Of a DNA stretch of 64,000 nt, positions 21,601-33,000 are shown in pieces; the first letter of the stretch is position 1, and every line of letters starts with the position of its first letter. Below the pieces are notes generated by a model that searched no databases, had not been told where the DNA came from, and saw only the letters and a list, made by a program, of their open reading frames with translations. The DNA comes from Haematococcus lacustris (Eukaryota > Chlorophyta > Chlorophyceae > Chlamydomonadales > Haematococcaceae), in the NCBI GenBank assembly GCA_030144725.1, contig JASKMD010000031.1:8715823-8779822 (forward strand), written 5' to 3'. The position numbers were made by a program, and so were the translations under genes.

Positions 21601-23108
21601 CTGCCCTGCCCTGCCCTGCCCTGCCCTGCCCTGCCCTGCCCTGCCCTGCCCTGCCCTGCCCTGCCCTGCCCTGCCCTGCCCTGCCCTGCCCTGCCCTGCC
21701 CTGCCCTGCCCTGCCCTGCCCTGCCCTGCCCTGCCCTGCCCTGCCCTGCCCTGCCCTGCCCTGCCCTGCCCTGCCCTGCCCTGCCCTGCCCTGCCCTGCC
21801 CTGCCCTGCCCTGCCCTGCCCTGCCCTGCCCTGCCCTGCCCTGCCCTGCCCTGCCCTGCCCTGCCCTGCCCTGCCCTGCCCTGCCCTGCCCTGCCCTGCC
21901 CTGCCCTGCCCTGCCCTGCCCTGCCCTGCCCTGCCCTGCCCTGCCCTGCCCTGCCCTGCCCTGCCCTGCCCTGCCCTGCCCTGCCCTGCCCTGCCCTGCC
22001 CTGCCCTGCCCTGCCCTGCCCTGCCCTGCCCTGCCCTGCCCTGCCCTGCCCTGCCCTGCCCTGCCCTGCCCTGCCCTGCCCTGCCCTGCCCTGCCCTGCC
22101 CTGCCCTGCCCTGCCCTGCCCTGCCCTGCCCTGCCCTGCCCTGCCCTGCCCTGCCCTGCCCTGCCCTGCCCTGCCCTGCCCTGCCCTGCCCTGCCCTGCC
22201 CTGCCCTGCCCTGCCCTGCCCTGCCCTGCCCTGCCCTGCCCTGCCCTGCCCTGCCCTGCCCTGCCCTGCCCTGCCCTGCCCTGCCCTGCCCTGCCCTGCC
22301 CTGCCCTGCCCTGCCCTGCCCTGCCCTGCCCTGCCCTGCCCTGCCCTGCCCTGCCCTGCCCTGCCCTGCCCTGCCCTGCCCTGCCCTGCCCTGCCCTGCC
22401 CTGCCCTGCCCTGCCCTGCCCTGCCCTGCCCTGCCCTGCCCTGCCCTGCCCTGCCCTGCCCTGCCCTGCCCTGCCCTGCCCTGCCCTGCCCTGCCCTGCC
22501 CTGCCCTGCCCTGCCCTGCCCTGCCCTGCCCTGCCCTGCCCTGCCCTGCCCTGCCCTGCCCTGCCCTGCCCTGCCCTGCCCTGCCCTGCCCTGCCCTGCC
22601 CTGCCCTGCCCTGCCCTGCCCTGCCCTGCCCTGCCCTGCCCTGCCCTGCCCTGCCCTGCCCTGCCCTGCCCTGCCCTGCCCTGCCCTGCCCTGCCCTGCC
22701 CTGCCCTGCCCTGCCCTGCCCTGCCCTGCCCTGCCCTGCCCTGCCCTGCCCTGCCCTGCCCTGCCCTGCCCTGCCCTGCCCTGCCCTGCCCTGCCCTGCC
22801 CTGCCCTGCCCTGCCCTGCCCTGCCCTGCCCTGCCCTGCCCTGCCCTGCCCTGCCCTGCCCTGCCCTGCCCTGCCCTGCCCTGCCCTGCCCTGCCCTGCC
22901 CTGCCCTGCCCTGCCCTGCCCTGCCCTGCCCTGCCCTGCCCTGCCCTGCCCTGCCCTGCCCTGCCCTGCCCTGCCCTGCCCTGCCCTGCCCTGCCCTGCC
23001 CTGCCCTGCCCTGCCCTGCCCTGCCCTGCCCTGCCCTGCCCTGCCCTGCCCTGCCCTGCCCTGCCCTGCCCTGCCCTGCCCTGCCCTGCCCTGCCCTGCC
23101 CTGCCCTG
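18614..23108. repeat. 4.5-kb CTGCC pentamer array, truncated by an assembly gap
   Basis: About 900 perfect tandem CCTGC units with no interruption that I can see, running directly into the N gap. Because the period is 5, all frames on both strands stay open, creating giant false Pro-Ala-Leu-Cys and Gly-Arg-Ala-Gln proteins. The true length is unknown. Confidence 0.97.
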
Positions 23109-23608
23109 NNNNNNNNNNNNNNNNNNNNNNNNNNNNNNNNNNNNNNNNNNNNNNNNNNNNNNNNNNNNNNNNNNNNNNNNNNNNNNNNNNNNNNNNNNNN
23201 NNNNNNNNNNNNNNNNNNNNNNNNNNNNNNNNNNNNNNNNNNNNNNNNNNNNNNNNNNNNNNNNNNNNNNNNNNNNNNNNNNNNNNNNNNNNNNNNNNNN
23301 NNNNNNNNNNNNNNNNNNNNNNNNNNNNNNNNNNNNNNNNNNNNNNNNNNNNNNNNNNNNNNNNNNNNNNNNNNNNNNNNNNNNNNNNNNNNNNNNNNNN
23401 NNNNNNNNNNNNNNNNNNNNNNNNNNNNNNNNNNNNNNNNNNNNNNNNNNNNNNNNNNNNNNNNNNNNNNNNNNNNNNNNNNNNNNNNNNNNNNNNNNNN
23501 NNNNNNNNNNNNNNNNNNNNNNNNNNNNNNNNNNNNNNNNNNNNNNNNNNNNNNNNNNNNNNNNNNNNNNNNNNNNNNNNNNNNNNNNNNNNNNNNNNNN
23601 NNNNNNNN
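23109..23608. other. Assembly gap (500 N)
   Basis: Exactly 500 undetermined bases, a round number typical of a placeholder. The satellite on the left and the retrotransposon on the right are joined only by scaffolding. Confidence 0.99.
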
Positions 23609-25653
23609 CTGCTGCTGCAGTTTACACACAACTCCCACCCAGCCCTGCCTCCTGTGCTTGCATGCTGGGGGGAAGCTCTGGTACCCAGACTACTGAGCAT
23701 GCAACCCCTGTCGGCAGTGCAGCCTCACCAGCCTGCCTAGCTGCAGCCCTTACCGCAGCCGCAGAAGAGACCAGTGACATCCACACGGACACGGCTACAC
23801 TGCACCTCCTGCGCACTGGAGCACACCAGTCAGGCCTCTCAGCCACCGAGCTTCGCCGTGTGCTGCGCCGTGCCAGAGCCTACCGGTGGGAAGGGGATCA
23901 GTTGCGTCGTGTCATGGCTGATGGCAGCACAAAGCTTGTCCCCCCACCTGCTGCCCGTGACCAGCTCATCACAGCGGTGCACGGCAGCAATGGCCACTTT
24001 GGGGTTAGGCGCACCACTGCCATGTTGTTGTACAGCTACTGGTGGCCCGGTGTGCACTCTGATGTGGCTCGCGTCCTCAAGTCTTGTCACGTCTGTGACA
24101 GGGCCCGGGCCAGCTTCAACTTGCGCGCTGCTCAGCTGTCCCCTCTCCCAGTGGCAGGTCTCTTCTACCGTTGGGGTGTGGACCTGGCTGGGCCGCTGCC
24201 CCGCACCTATAGAGGCAACGAGTACCTCATGGTGTGCATTGAGCACCTCACCAAGCACGTGGAGCTCGTCCCCATCCCTGACCGCCTGGCCAGCACCACG
24301 GCGTACCACTTCAACCACCAGGTTCTTGGCCGTTTTGGCGCCAGCGCCGAGGTTGTGACAGATGGGGGGAGGGAGTTTAAGGGCGAGTTTGCTGATCTGC
24401 TCTTGCGCAACCTGATCGATCACCGGGTCACCTCCCCTCATCACCCTCAGGCAGATGGGCTAGCAGAGCGGGCGGTGCAAACCTTCAAGGAAGCTCTGCG
24501 CAAGCATATTGCTGTGGCTGGTGACCCAGCTGCCTGGGATGAGGCTTTGCCTGCCATAGCCTTGGGGTACAGGGTCTCACCCCAGCAAGCCACGCGCTGC
24601 AGCCCCTACTCTCTGCTGTATGGTCGTGCACCTGTGCTGCCCCCTGCGGTAGTAGAGCGCATAGTCTGCCCTGTCAGCTTTGACGACCCAGCACTGGCAG
24701 CAGCGAGTCTCTTGCAGCGCTCAGCTGTGCTCAGCCGTGAAACTGCTGTTGCCATGGGGAACATCCGCATTGCCCAACATCGTGACACCTTGCGCTACGC
24801 CCTAACTCACAGCGGCAGTTACAAACCAGCTGCTCGGCAGTTGCACCCTGGCATGTTTGTGTGGACTCAGCGCCCACAGAGCAGCACCCTGCAGCTCAGC
24901 GCTCGGCCAGAGATCTTCCGGGTGGTGTCAGTGGGTAGCAACGGGGTGGCACGCCTCATGGGCAGGTGTGGGCGGGTCATGGCAGAGAATGTGTGCAACC
25001 TTGCCCCCTGCCACCTGCCTGACATTGACCCAACCATTGACCACACCTTGGCTCGCCCAGCTGCTGACTTCCCCTGCTCAATCTGCAAGTCACCCGCTGA
25101 CGCCGACCGCTTGCTGCTGTGCGATGGTTGCGGCACTGGCTACCATACCTTCTGCCTTACCCCGCCGCTGGCTGCTGTGCCGGAGGGCACATGGTTGTGC
25201 CCAGCCTGCCATGCTAAGGGCATCAGTGTGCAGCATGTGCAGCAGCGCACCGAAGCCGTCACCCAACAACCCACGCCTACGCCACTCAGGGAAGTGTTCA
25301 CAGCCAAGCAAGGCCGGGACAGGGCTGCGTCAGCTCAGCAGTTGCACGGTCGGGTGGTGTATCAGCCTGCCAGCAAATTGTGGGGGGTTGTGCGCTTCCG
25401 GGGCCATCAATTCCACCCCCATTACTTTGCCGTAGATTGGGTGGATGGCACAGTTACCGATGATGTCAGCCCCACCGTGCTGCGCAACCGCGGCTGGCTG
25501 CAGCCGGAAGGCACTGTTCTCTATGCTACACCCACAGCTCAACACCCTGTCCCTGCTTTACACCCTAATGTGGCTGGCCATGTGCCCAGGCGGTCCTCAC
25601 GCACCGGGCGAGCCCGGGATACCTCTCAAGGGGATGTCGCCCCTCCGACCTAA
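23609..25653 (+). CDS. Gypsy-type integrase with C-terminal PHD finger (partial polyprotein)
   Basis: The C-terminal 680 or so residues of a Ty3/Gypsy Pol, open from the gap to TAA 25651-25653. Order: an HHCC zinc-binding domain (HGSNGHFG to CHVC, near 23980-24095); the integrase core with D at 24181 (DLAGPLP), D at 24361 (TDGGREF) and E at 24466 (GLAERAVQTF); and a GPY/F-like region (HPGMFVW, LSARPEIFRVV). Then comes a complete C4HC3 PHD finger at 25075-25209 (CSIC, CDGC, H-x2-C, CPAC). It ends with a ~100-residue tail containing LWGVVRFRGHQF. PHD fingers read histone H3 tails, so this one probably steers integration to chromatin, the job done by chromodomains in chromoviruses (inference). 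The N-terminal part is lost in the gap or satellite. Confidence 0.88.
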
Positions 25654-26419
25654 TGGGCGACTCTCAGCGTGAGTGCCGTTCCAGCAGCCTGAGGTGTACC
25701 GTGCTCATGCACTTCCTCGCCTTGCTGCCAGGACATGGTGCATCCGGAGGTGGCTGCTGGCCTGGAGCTGGCCTGGAGCTGACTTGGCGTGGCACCCCAC
25801 TACCACATTCTCCGCTTCTCTTCTGATTCCTAGCGCACATCAGCGCCGCCATCTTCTACCATTGGTGGCACCGGCATGGAGCTTGCTCCTAACCGGCACT
25901 CGGGTCGCCAAACCCTTGTGACCTCACCTAGGCCTTGCCTTCAGGCCGTACCCCCAACACAGCGACAGCCGGGTGGGTGAGGGAAGGCCAGCAGTCTCTG
26001 GTCAGCTGGTGAGGGTTTAGTTGGTTTACCCACCAGCCCGGCGGCATGGACAGCTGCCCAGCGTCGGTTGTAGCCGCGGTTCCCATATAGTCATGCCTCC
26101 AGCTTTGTGAACACTAGGGCTTAGGATTGCCTTACTAGGAGATGATGCTTGCTAGTGCCTGCTGTCTTGTGTGTAAGTCTGTTGTTGCCTGCTGACTCTT
26201 GTTTGCATCATGTTACACATCCATCTGCCTTTAACTCTCATCTTCTCATCACATGCTACGCTGTCATACAACTCCTGCTTGCATACCATGCATTTGCACA
26301 TTCTGATCATCATGCTGTGCCCATGCTGCTTCATTTAGTGCACTGATCGGTGAGAACCACCATCTCGTGCACTGGGGGGAATATGCATCAGGTCACAGCG
26401 CAGTTATCAGGCGCGACAG
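25654..26419 (+). repeat. Noncoding 3' end of the Gypsy element, probably including LTR sequence
   Basis: No coding frame. It lies where the polypurine tract and 3' LTR should be, but with no 5' LTR in the window I cannot mark its ends. Its last ~40 bases (ATATGCATCAGGTCACAGCG onward, about 26381-26419) recur with few changes at 61746-61786, which suggests a repeated element terminus. Confidence 0.45.
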
Positions 26420-26433
26420 CCCACCAGGGTGCA

Positions 26434-27199
26434 CTGTCGCGCCTGATAACTGCGCTGTGACCTGATGCATATTCCCCCCAGTGCACGAGATGGTGGTTCT
26501 CACCGATCAGTGCACTAAATGAAGCAGCATGGGCACAGCATGATGATCAGAATGTGCAAATGCATGGTATGCAAGCAGGAGTTGTATGACAGCGTAGCAT
26601 GTGATGAGAAGATGAGAGTTAAAGGCAGATGGATGTGTAACATGATGCAAACAAGAGTCAGCAGGCAACAACAAACATACACACAAGACAGCAGGCACAA
26701 GCGAGCATCGTCTCCTAGTAAGGCAATCCTAAGCCCTAGTGTTCACAAAGCTGGAGGCATGACTATATGGGAACCGCGGCTACAACCGACGCTGGGCAGC
26801 TGTCCATGCCGCTGGGCTGGTGGGTAAACCAACTAAACCCTCACCAGCTGACCAGAGACTGCTGGCCTTCCCTCACCCACCCGGCTGTCGCTGTGTTGGG
26901 GGTACGGCCTGAAGGCAAGGCCTAGGTGAGGTCACAAGGGTTTGGCGACCCGAGTGCCGGTTAGGAGCAAGCTCCATGCCGGTGCCACCAATGGTAGAAG
27001 ATGGCGGCGCTGATGTGCGCTAGGAATCAGAAGAGAAGCGGAGAATGTGGTAGTGGGGTGCCACGCCAAGTCAGCTCCAGGCCAGCTCCAGGCCAGCAGC
27101 CACCTCCGGATGCACCATGTCCTGGCAGCAAGGCGAGGAAGTGCATGAGCACGGTACACCTCAGGCTGCTGGAACGGCACTCACGCTGAGAGTCGCCCA
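26434..27199 (-). repeat. Noncoding arm of the palindrome (mirror of 25654-26419)
   Basis: The inverted copy of the noncoding 3' end of the Gypsy element, nearly identical to the left arm except for the five clustered substitutions. Confidence 0.8.
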
Positions 27200-29098
27200 T
27201 TAGGTCGGAGGGGCGACATCCCCTTGAGAGGTATCCCGGGCTCGCCCGGTGCGTGAGGACCGCCTGGGCACATGGCCAGCCACATTAGGGTGTAAAGCAG
27301 GGACAGGGTGTTGAGCTGTGGGTGTAGCATAGAGAACAGTGCCTTCCGGCTGCAGCCAGCCGCGGTTGCGCAGCACGGTGGGGCTGACATCATCGGTAAC
27401 TGTGCCATCCACCCAATCTACGGCAAAGTAATGGGGGTGGAATTGATGGCCCCGGAAGCGCACAACCCCCCACAATTTGCTGGCAGGCTGATACACCACC
27501 CGACCGTGCAACTGCTGAGCTGACGCAGCCCTGTCCCGGCCTTGCTTGGCTGTGAACACTTCCCTGAGTGGCGTAGGCGTGGGTTGTTGGGTGACGGCTT
27601 CGGTGCGCTGCTGCACATGCTGCACACTGATGCCCTTAGCATGGCAGGCTGGGCACAACCATGTGCCCTCCGGCACAGCAGCCAGCGGCGGGGTAAGGCA
27701 GAAGGTATGGTAGCCAGTGCCGCAACCATCGCACAGCAGCAAGCGGTCGGCGTCAGCGGGTGACTTGCAGATTGAGCAGGGGAAGTCAGCAGCTGGGCGA
27801 GCCAAGGTGTGGTCAATGGTTGGGTCAATGTCAGGCAGGTGGCAGGGGGCAAGGTTGCACACATTCTCTGCCATGACCCGCCCACACCTGCCCATGAGGC
27901 GTGCCACCCCGTTGCTACCCACTGACACCACCCGGAAGATCTCTGGCCGAGCGCTGAGCTGCAGGGTGCTGCTCTGTGGGCGCTGAGTCCACACAAACAT
28001 GCCAGGGTGCAACTGCCGAGCAGCTGGTTTGTAACTGCCGCTGTGAGTTAGGGCGTAGCGCAAGGTGTCACGATGTTGGGCAATGCGGATGTTCCCCATG
28101 GCAACAGCAGTTTCACGGCTGAGCACAGCTGAGCGCTGCAAGAGACTCGCTGCTGCCAGTGCTGGGTCGTCAAAGCTGACAGGGCAGACTATGCGCTCTA
28201 CTACCGCAGGGGGCAGCACAGGTGCACGACCATACAGCAGAGAGTAGGGGCTGCAGCGCGTGGCTTGCTGGGGTGAGACCCTGTACCCCAAGGCTATGGC
28301 AGGCAAAGCCTCATCCCAGGCAGCTGGGTCACCAGCCACAGCAATATGCTTGCGCAGAGCTTCCTTGAAGGTTTGCACCGCCCGCTCTGCTAGCCCATCT
28401 GCCTGAGGGTGATGAGGGGAGGTGACCCGGTGATCGATCAGGTTGCGCAAGAGCAGATCAGCAAACTCGCCCTTAAACTCCCTCCCCCCATCTGTCACAA
28501 CCTCGGCGCTGGCGCCAAAACGGCCAAGAACCTGGTGGTTGAAGTGGTACGCCGTGGTGCTGGCCAGGCGGTCAGGGATGGGGACGAGCTCCACGTGCTT
28601 GGTGAGGTGCTCAATGCACACCATGAGGTACTCGTTGCCTCTATAGGTGCGGGGCAGCGGCCCAGCCAGGTCCACACCCCAACGGTAGAAGAGACCTGCC
28701 ACTGGGAGAGGGGACAGCTGAGCAGCGCGCAAGTTGAAGCTGGCCCGGGCCCTGTCACAGACGTGACAAGACTTGAGGACGCGAGCCACATCAGAGTGCA
28801 CACCGGGCCACCAGTAGCTGTACAACAACATGGCAGTGGTGCGCCTAACCCCAAAGTGGCCATTGCTGCCGTGCACCGCTGTGATGAGCTGGTCACGGGC
28901 AGCAGGTGGGGGGACAAGCTTTGTGCTGCCATCAGCCTCACAAAGGGGATGTGTGTGGCGCAGGCACAGGCACTGGCACAAGCACACACACCAGAAGGCT
29001 GAGCTGAAGTGCGCATTAGGCACACTGTCGGTAGCCTTTACAATGATGAGCTCGCAGCCTGGTTCGATTCCAACTCTTGCTTTATTTTGGTGTAGCAT
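27200..29098 (-). CDS. Inverted second copy of the Gypsy integrase-PHD frame, 5'-truncated
   Basis: The minus-strand frame ends at TAA 27202-27200 and is identical to the plus copy from the codons for DGSTKLVPPP onward, including the integrase triad and PHD finger. Similarity starts at 28937. The codons between 28938 and 29098 are unrelated, chance in-frame sequence. The copy lacks the first ~100 residues seen in the plus copy, so it is a truncated duplicate. Confidence 0.85.
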   Translation of the reverse strand: MLHQNKARVGIEPGCELIIVKATDSVPNAHFSSAFWCVCLCQCLCLRHTHPLCEADGSTKLVPPPAARDQLITAVHGSNGHFGVRRTTAMLLYSYWWPGVHSDVARVLKSCHVCDRARASFNLRAAQLSPLPVAGLFYRWGVDLAGPLPRTYRGNEYLMVCIEHLTKHVELVPIPDRLASTTAYHFNHQVLGRFGASAEVVTDGGREFKGEFADLLLRNLIDHRVTSPHHPQADGLAERAVQTFKEALRKHIAVAGDPAAWDEALPAIALGYRVSPQQATRCSPYSLLYGRAPVLPPAVVERIVCPVSFDDPALAAASLLQRSAVLSRETAVAMGNIRIAQHRDTLRYALTHSGSYKPAARQLHPGMFVWTQRPQSSTLQLSARPEIFRVVSVGSNGVARLMGRCGRVMAENVCNLAPCHLPDIDPTIDHTLARPAADFPCSICKSPADADRLLLCDGCGTGYHTFCLTPPLAAVPEGTWLCPACHAKGISVQHVQQRTEAVTQQPTPTPLREVFTAKQGRDRAASAQQLHGRVVYQPASKLWGVVRFRGHQFHPHYFAVDWVDGTVTDDVSPTVLRNRGWLQPEGTVLYATPTAQHPVPALHPNVAGHVPRRSSRTGRARDTSQGDVAPPT

Positions 29099-30076
29099 GA
29101 GGGCTGTGGGGTTCAGGAGTTGTATCCTGGTATCCTGGCACTCCTACCTGTATCCCGGTACTAGGTATCCTGGCACTGGTGTGGGGACCACTTATCAAGG
29201 CACATTGCCTAATCTCATCCACTGGTACGAGTGTAATAGCAAACAGGCGGACAGGCCGCACTAAGGAAGCAGTGGGAAATGTTGCGCCGTGCCCTCTATT
29301 CCTGCTTCGGTATCGCCCATCGACAGCCTTGGGTTAGGCGAAGCTTTCATCTCTGCAGACAAGCAATGACCTTATCGCGCTTGCTGTCGATCTTTGACGC
29401 CTCTTCAATCTTATATTGAGCCAGCCACCATCGGCAACAACCTCACAAGCTGTGTCATAGAACTCTGCATAGAACACTGCTGCGGCCAGTTCATGGCCTC
29501 CAGCCATCTACGATCTGGTTGACTGCTATCCCGCAGGCTTGGCTGCAGACCATCATGAGGGCACCTCGGCACTGCCAGCCATACACCTGGAACTCGAAAC
29601 AACATGCCTCCTCGCCCCGACACGCTGTTGATTTTTGCTAGAGCTGCTGAGAAGGCAGGGCCGTACGCACTCCCTAACCCTTGGTCTGCCAACTGATGCT
29701 TGCTGCTGGTGCACCATGCAGCCCTTGTTTCCAGCTAGGAAGTGACTTCAACACACAAAGGACTGCCCTGGCAGACTCCGCTTACTGGCTGGCCGGCTGG
29801 CTGGCTGCCATTCACAACTGCTCTGAAAGCCAGTCAACAAAGACCATAATTGCGCATCAAACACCCAATCCTGCAGCAGTCGGGCCTGGGAGCACAGGCT
29901 TTGCAGCGAGCCCATGAAACCAACCTAAGTCTGCCTGGCAAACTGCTTGGCAAAGCAGGCCAAGCTGGCTCCTGGCATTCAGTGTCGTGCTTGCAGTGCC
30001 AAACTGCGGTGTAAGCACAGCAACGCAGCCAAGCCTATGCTACCATGGGGCTGCACAGAGTCCCTGGCGAGCCAAG
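28938..30076. other. Intergenic and 3' flank of the MOS1/PRRC2-like gene
   Basis: It holds short TATCCTGGCAC-type repeats near 29125-29185 and no recognisable gene. A TGTAA algal-type polyadenylation signal on the minus strand lies at 29034-29038, which would give the upstream minus-strand gene a long 3' UTR. That link is weak. Confidence 0.4.
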
Positions 30077-33000
30077 TCACTGGCCACTGGAGGGGGCAGG
30101 AGGCCTTTGCATGCTCTCCCGCACTGCACCATGCACACCACCCTCTCTCGCAGCACCACTCCCACTTGTGCCCGCAGCTCCTGCTCGAGCTGCAGGCTGG
30201 GGTGCCTGCTGCGATTGAGGAGGAGGCGGGCCACGTGTGCCATTTCTGCTGCCACCCCTCCCACTCCTGCCTTGCCCTTGCCCAGGACCCCGAGTGTTGC
30301 CACCAGTGTTGCCTGTGGAGGCATTGCCAGTGCTGATGGTGCTGTCACTGGCACTGCTTGGCAGCTGGGCACTGGGCGTGTGCTGGGCTGGAGCAGGCGC
30401 TGCCCCGGGCCCTTGCTCCTGGCCTTTGTTCTGGCCCCTGGCACTGGTGGGTGAGGGTCGATGACCTCCCCCCTGGCCCCGGCCTCCTCCACCTCTGCCC
30501 CCTCCCCCCTGGTTGCCTGCACCCCGACCCCCTGCACTGACTCCAGCTGGCTGCTGCTGCTGCTGCTGAAAGGCAGGGCCAGGCTGCCCTGGCCCAGCAG
30601 CAGGAGGTGCGCTGATGAACCCCCGGCCGTTGCCAGCTGCGCCAGGGCCACTAGCTGGGCCAGATGCTGGCCCTGGACCCTTCACATGAGCAGGCCCGTT
30701 GGGATGCGAGCCTTGCCCTGCCACCATGGCGGCAGCAGCAGCTGCTGCTGCAGCATTGGCTCGGCCCGCACCCCTACCATTGCGGCCTGCAAAGCCGTGA
30801 CTATCAGCAGAGTGGGGCCCCTCGCCACGGCCCCCACCAGACTTAGGGAGTGGCCCAGGAGGAGCGGCGCCTTCGCCTGGACCGCCAACATGGTTCCCAG
30901 CAGCACCAGAGGGAGCAGGATGGCCTGTGGCTGGCGCCTGTGGGCCTTGAGCCTGGCCACGCCCACCTGGGTAGTTGGAGCCACGGCTTCGGTTGCCCCT
31001 CTGCTCCCGCTGCTGGCCTGAGCCGCCACCCATGCCTGGCCCTGCTCCGTTTGTCTGGCCAGCAGCATGAAACTGCCCAGGAGGGTGCTGTGGAGCGTAG
31101 TTGCCAGAAGCGCTAGGCATATGCATGGCTGGACCCGGCACTGGAGGGCCAACAGCCGCCCTGGTGGGCGCCGGCTTGATGGCACCGGAGTGCATGGGCA
31201 TGTACGAGCCAGCCTGATGGCTAGCAGGGCCAGGGGCTTGCGGGCCCATGAGCCCTGGGTTGGTGTGCGTGTGTGGCTTATGGTGCAGGGTCCCAGGCAT
31301 CGCTGCAGCCCCAGGGCCAGGGGCTGGGTTGCCCCTGTTAGATGGTGGTGCTGCCGCGGGGCGAGCATCCAGCCCAAGGTCATCAGGCAGAGCTGCAGCA
31401 GGCCCAGCTGCAGCCATGTTAGCCTTGCTTCCGGCTGGCGGAAGGCCTTGCTGCACATGGAGCTGGGCATGGGCTGGTGACTGCTGCGCAAACTGGGAGG
31501 GCATGGGAGGTGTGGGTAGAGGAACTGCATATGGCTTGCTGCTGCCTGGCAGGGGCACCATGTGGTAGGGAGTAACAGGAGCACTCCCAGGCACCTGTTG
31601 CCCTAGAGGGGCTGCTCCAGCAAACCCCAGGGTTGCTACACTCTTGCTGCCTTGTGCCAGCGCTGCGCCCCCGCCAGGCATGCCTTTGCCGCGCTGGGAC
31701 TGAGCGCTGGGCCCAACATCAGCTGTCTGCCCAGAAGGTGCTGAGGCGTGCATGGCCTTGCCAGTCACAGAGGTCACAGCGACGGGGACTGCAAAGGGAA
31801 GGCTGCTGCTGCTGCCCAGCTCCAGGCGGGACAGTGGGCTGCTGGCTGACTGGCCAGCTAGGCCGATGCTGGAGGGACCTCCTGGGCCGGTGGACCAGTC
31901 AGGTTGCTTGTTGGTGGGCAGAAACGGAGATGAGGCAAAGTAGTTTTGGCCGTTGCCTCCAAGGGCTAGGGACGCGGGGCTTGATGGTGCCTGCAAGAAG
32001 CCTGAGCGCTGCTGCTGCTGCTGCTGTTGGGGTTGCTGCTGCTGCTGCTGCTGCTGGAGGTGCTTGGGTGCCTGCTGCGGCTGTTGGTGATTGTTGAACT
32101 GCCCATACTGAGCAAACTGGGTCAGCAGGGGTGGGGGGGGATGTTGCAGGCTGTGCATCGAGTGCTGGCCTTGTGCTGGACCGCCTGGTGCTGTGCTGTC
32201 GCCCCCCTGGCCAGCAACTGTGGCCCCATTGAAAAGTGAGCCGTTACTTACTGCAAACACTTGGTGCAGAGACACAGCCAGCTGCGCTGCCTGCTGCTGC
32301 ATCTCCTGAGTGGGGGCAAAAGAGCCAGGCGGGCGCAAGTCAGGCCAGCCAACCATTGATGTGCTGGGCTGGCCTGCCTTGGCAGCTGCGGCAGCCCCAG
32401 TCAGACCCACCACTGGCACAGATGCCAGACCTGCTGAACCAGCCATGGTGCTGCCGAAGTAGCTGGCCATGGGAGGGGTGGGAGGGCCTGGGGCAGAGGA
32501 CAGCGTTCCAGAGGCTGGGCGCGAGCCTGGGGCAGAGTTGAAGGGAGCGTAGCCTGGGCCTATTGGCTGGGCCATGGAGCTGCCAGGGGGCTTGTTAGTC
32601 AGGATGGGGACCATATCCAGGCTGAGGTCGGCAGGCAGTTGTGGCAGGTTGTCCAAGACCAGGGCTGCAGCTTGGGCTGCGGTGTTTCCTGCAGAAGCTG
32701 CAGCAGCTGCAGTGACTGTGCTGCTGCTGCTGGCAGAGGACAGGGCAGGGACCGGAGCGGTGGCATCCAGCCCCGCAGGTCGGGAGGGGGATGACGCCAC
32801 AGCTGCGCCAGGCTGTATGCGGGAACCCACTGACCGGTCAAACCCTCCAGCCCCCGGGCGGCCTGCACCCGCACCTCCCAAGTTGCCAGACAGAACTGGG
32901 TCAAGCTCAGAGCTCAACCGGTTTATGTGCTGCAGAGAGTTCCCGCCCACTGCTGCGATCTGCTTCACCTCCTGTGGTGCTGGCTTGGGCCCCAGGGCTG

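Larger units (their letters stand above)
23916..28937. repeat. Large palindrome: two 2504-bp inverted arms, 14-bp spacer
   Basis: 23916-26419 equals the reverse complement of 26434-28937, with spacer 26420-26433. The landmarks I checked (stop codons 25653/27200 and both boundaries) map by x to 52853-x without indels. I found only five substitutions, all clustered at left-arm positions 26143, 26150, 26154, 26176 and 26179. Identity ends at the GGCTGATGGC of the integrase frame. To the right of 28937 the sequence is unrelated. Confidence 0.92.

Noticed and set aside
18424..25653. Very long open frames of Pro-Ala-Leu-Cys or Gly-Arg-Ala-Gln type on both strands
   Set aside because: They are produced by the pentamer CTGCC array, which has no stop in any frame. 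Only the part after the gap on the plus strand (Gypsy integrase) is a real coding sequence.
29061..29071. tRNA-like B box GGTTCGATTCC
   Set aside because: The T stem pairs poorly, and no A box or acceptor stem is found at the right distance.
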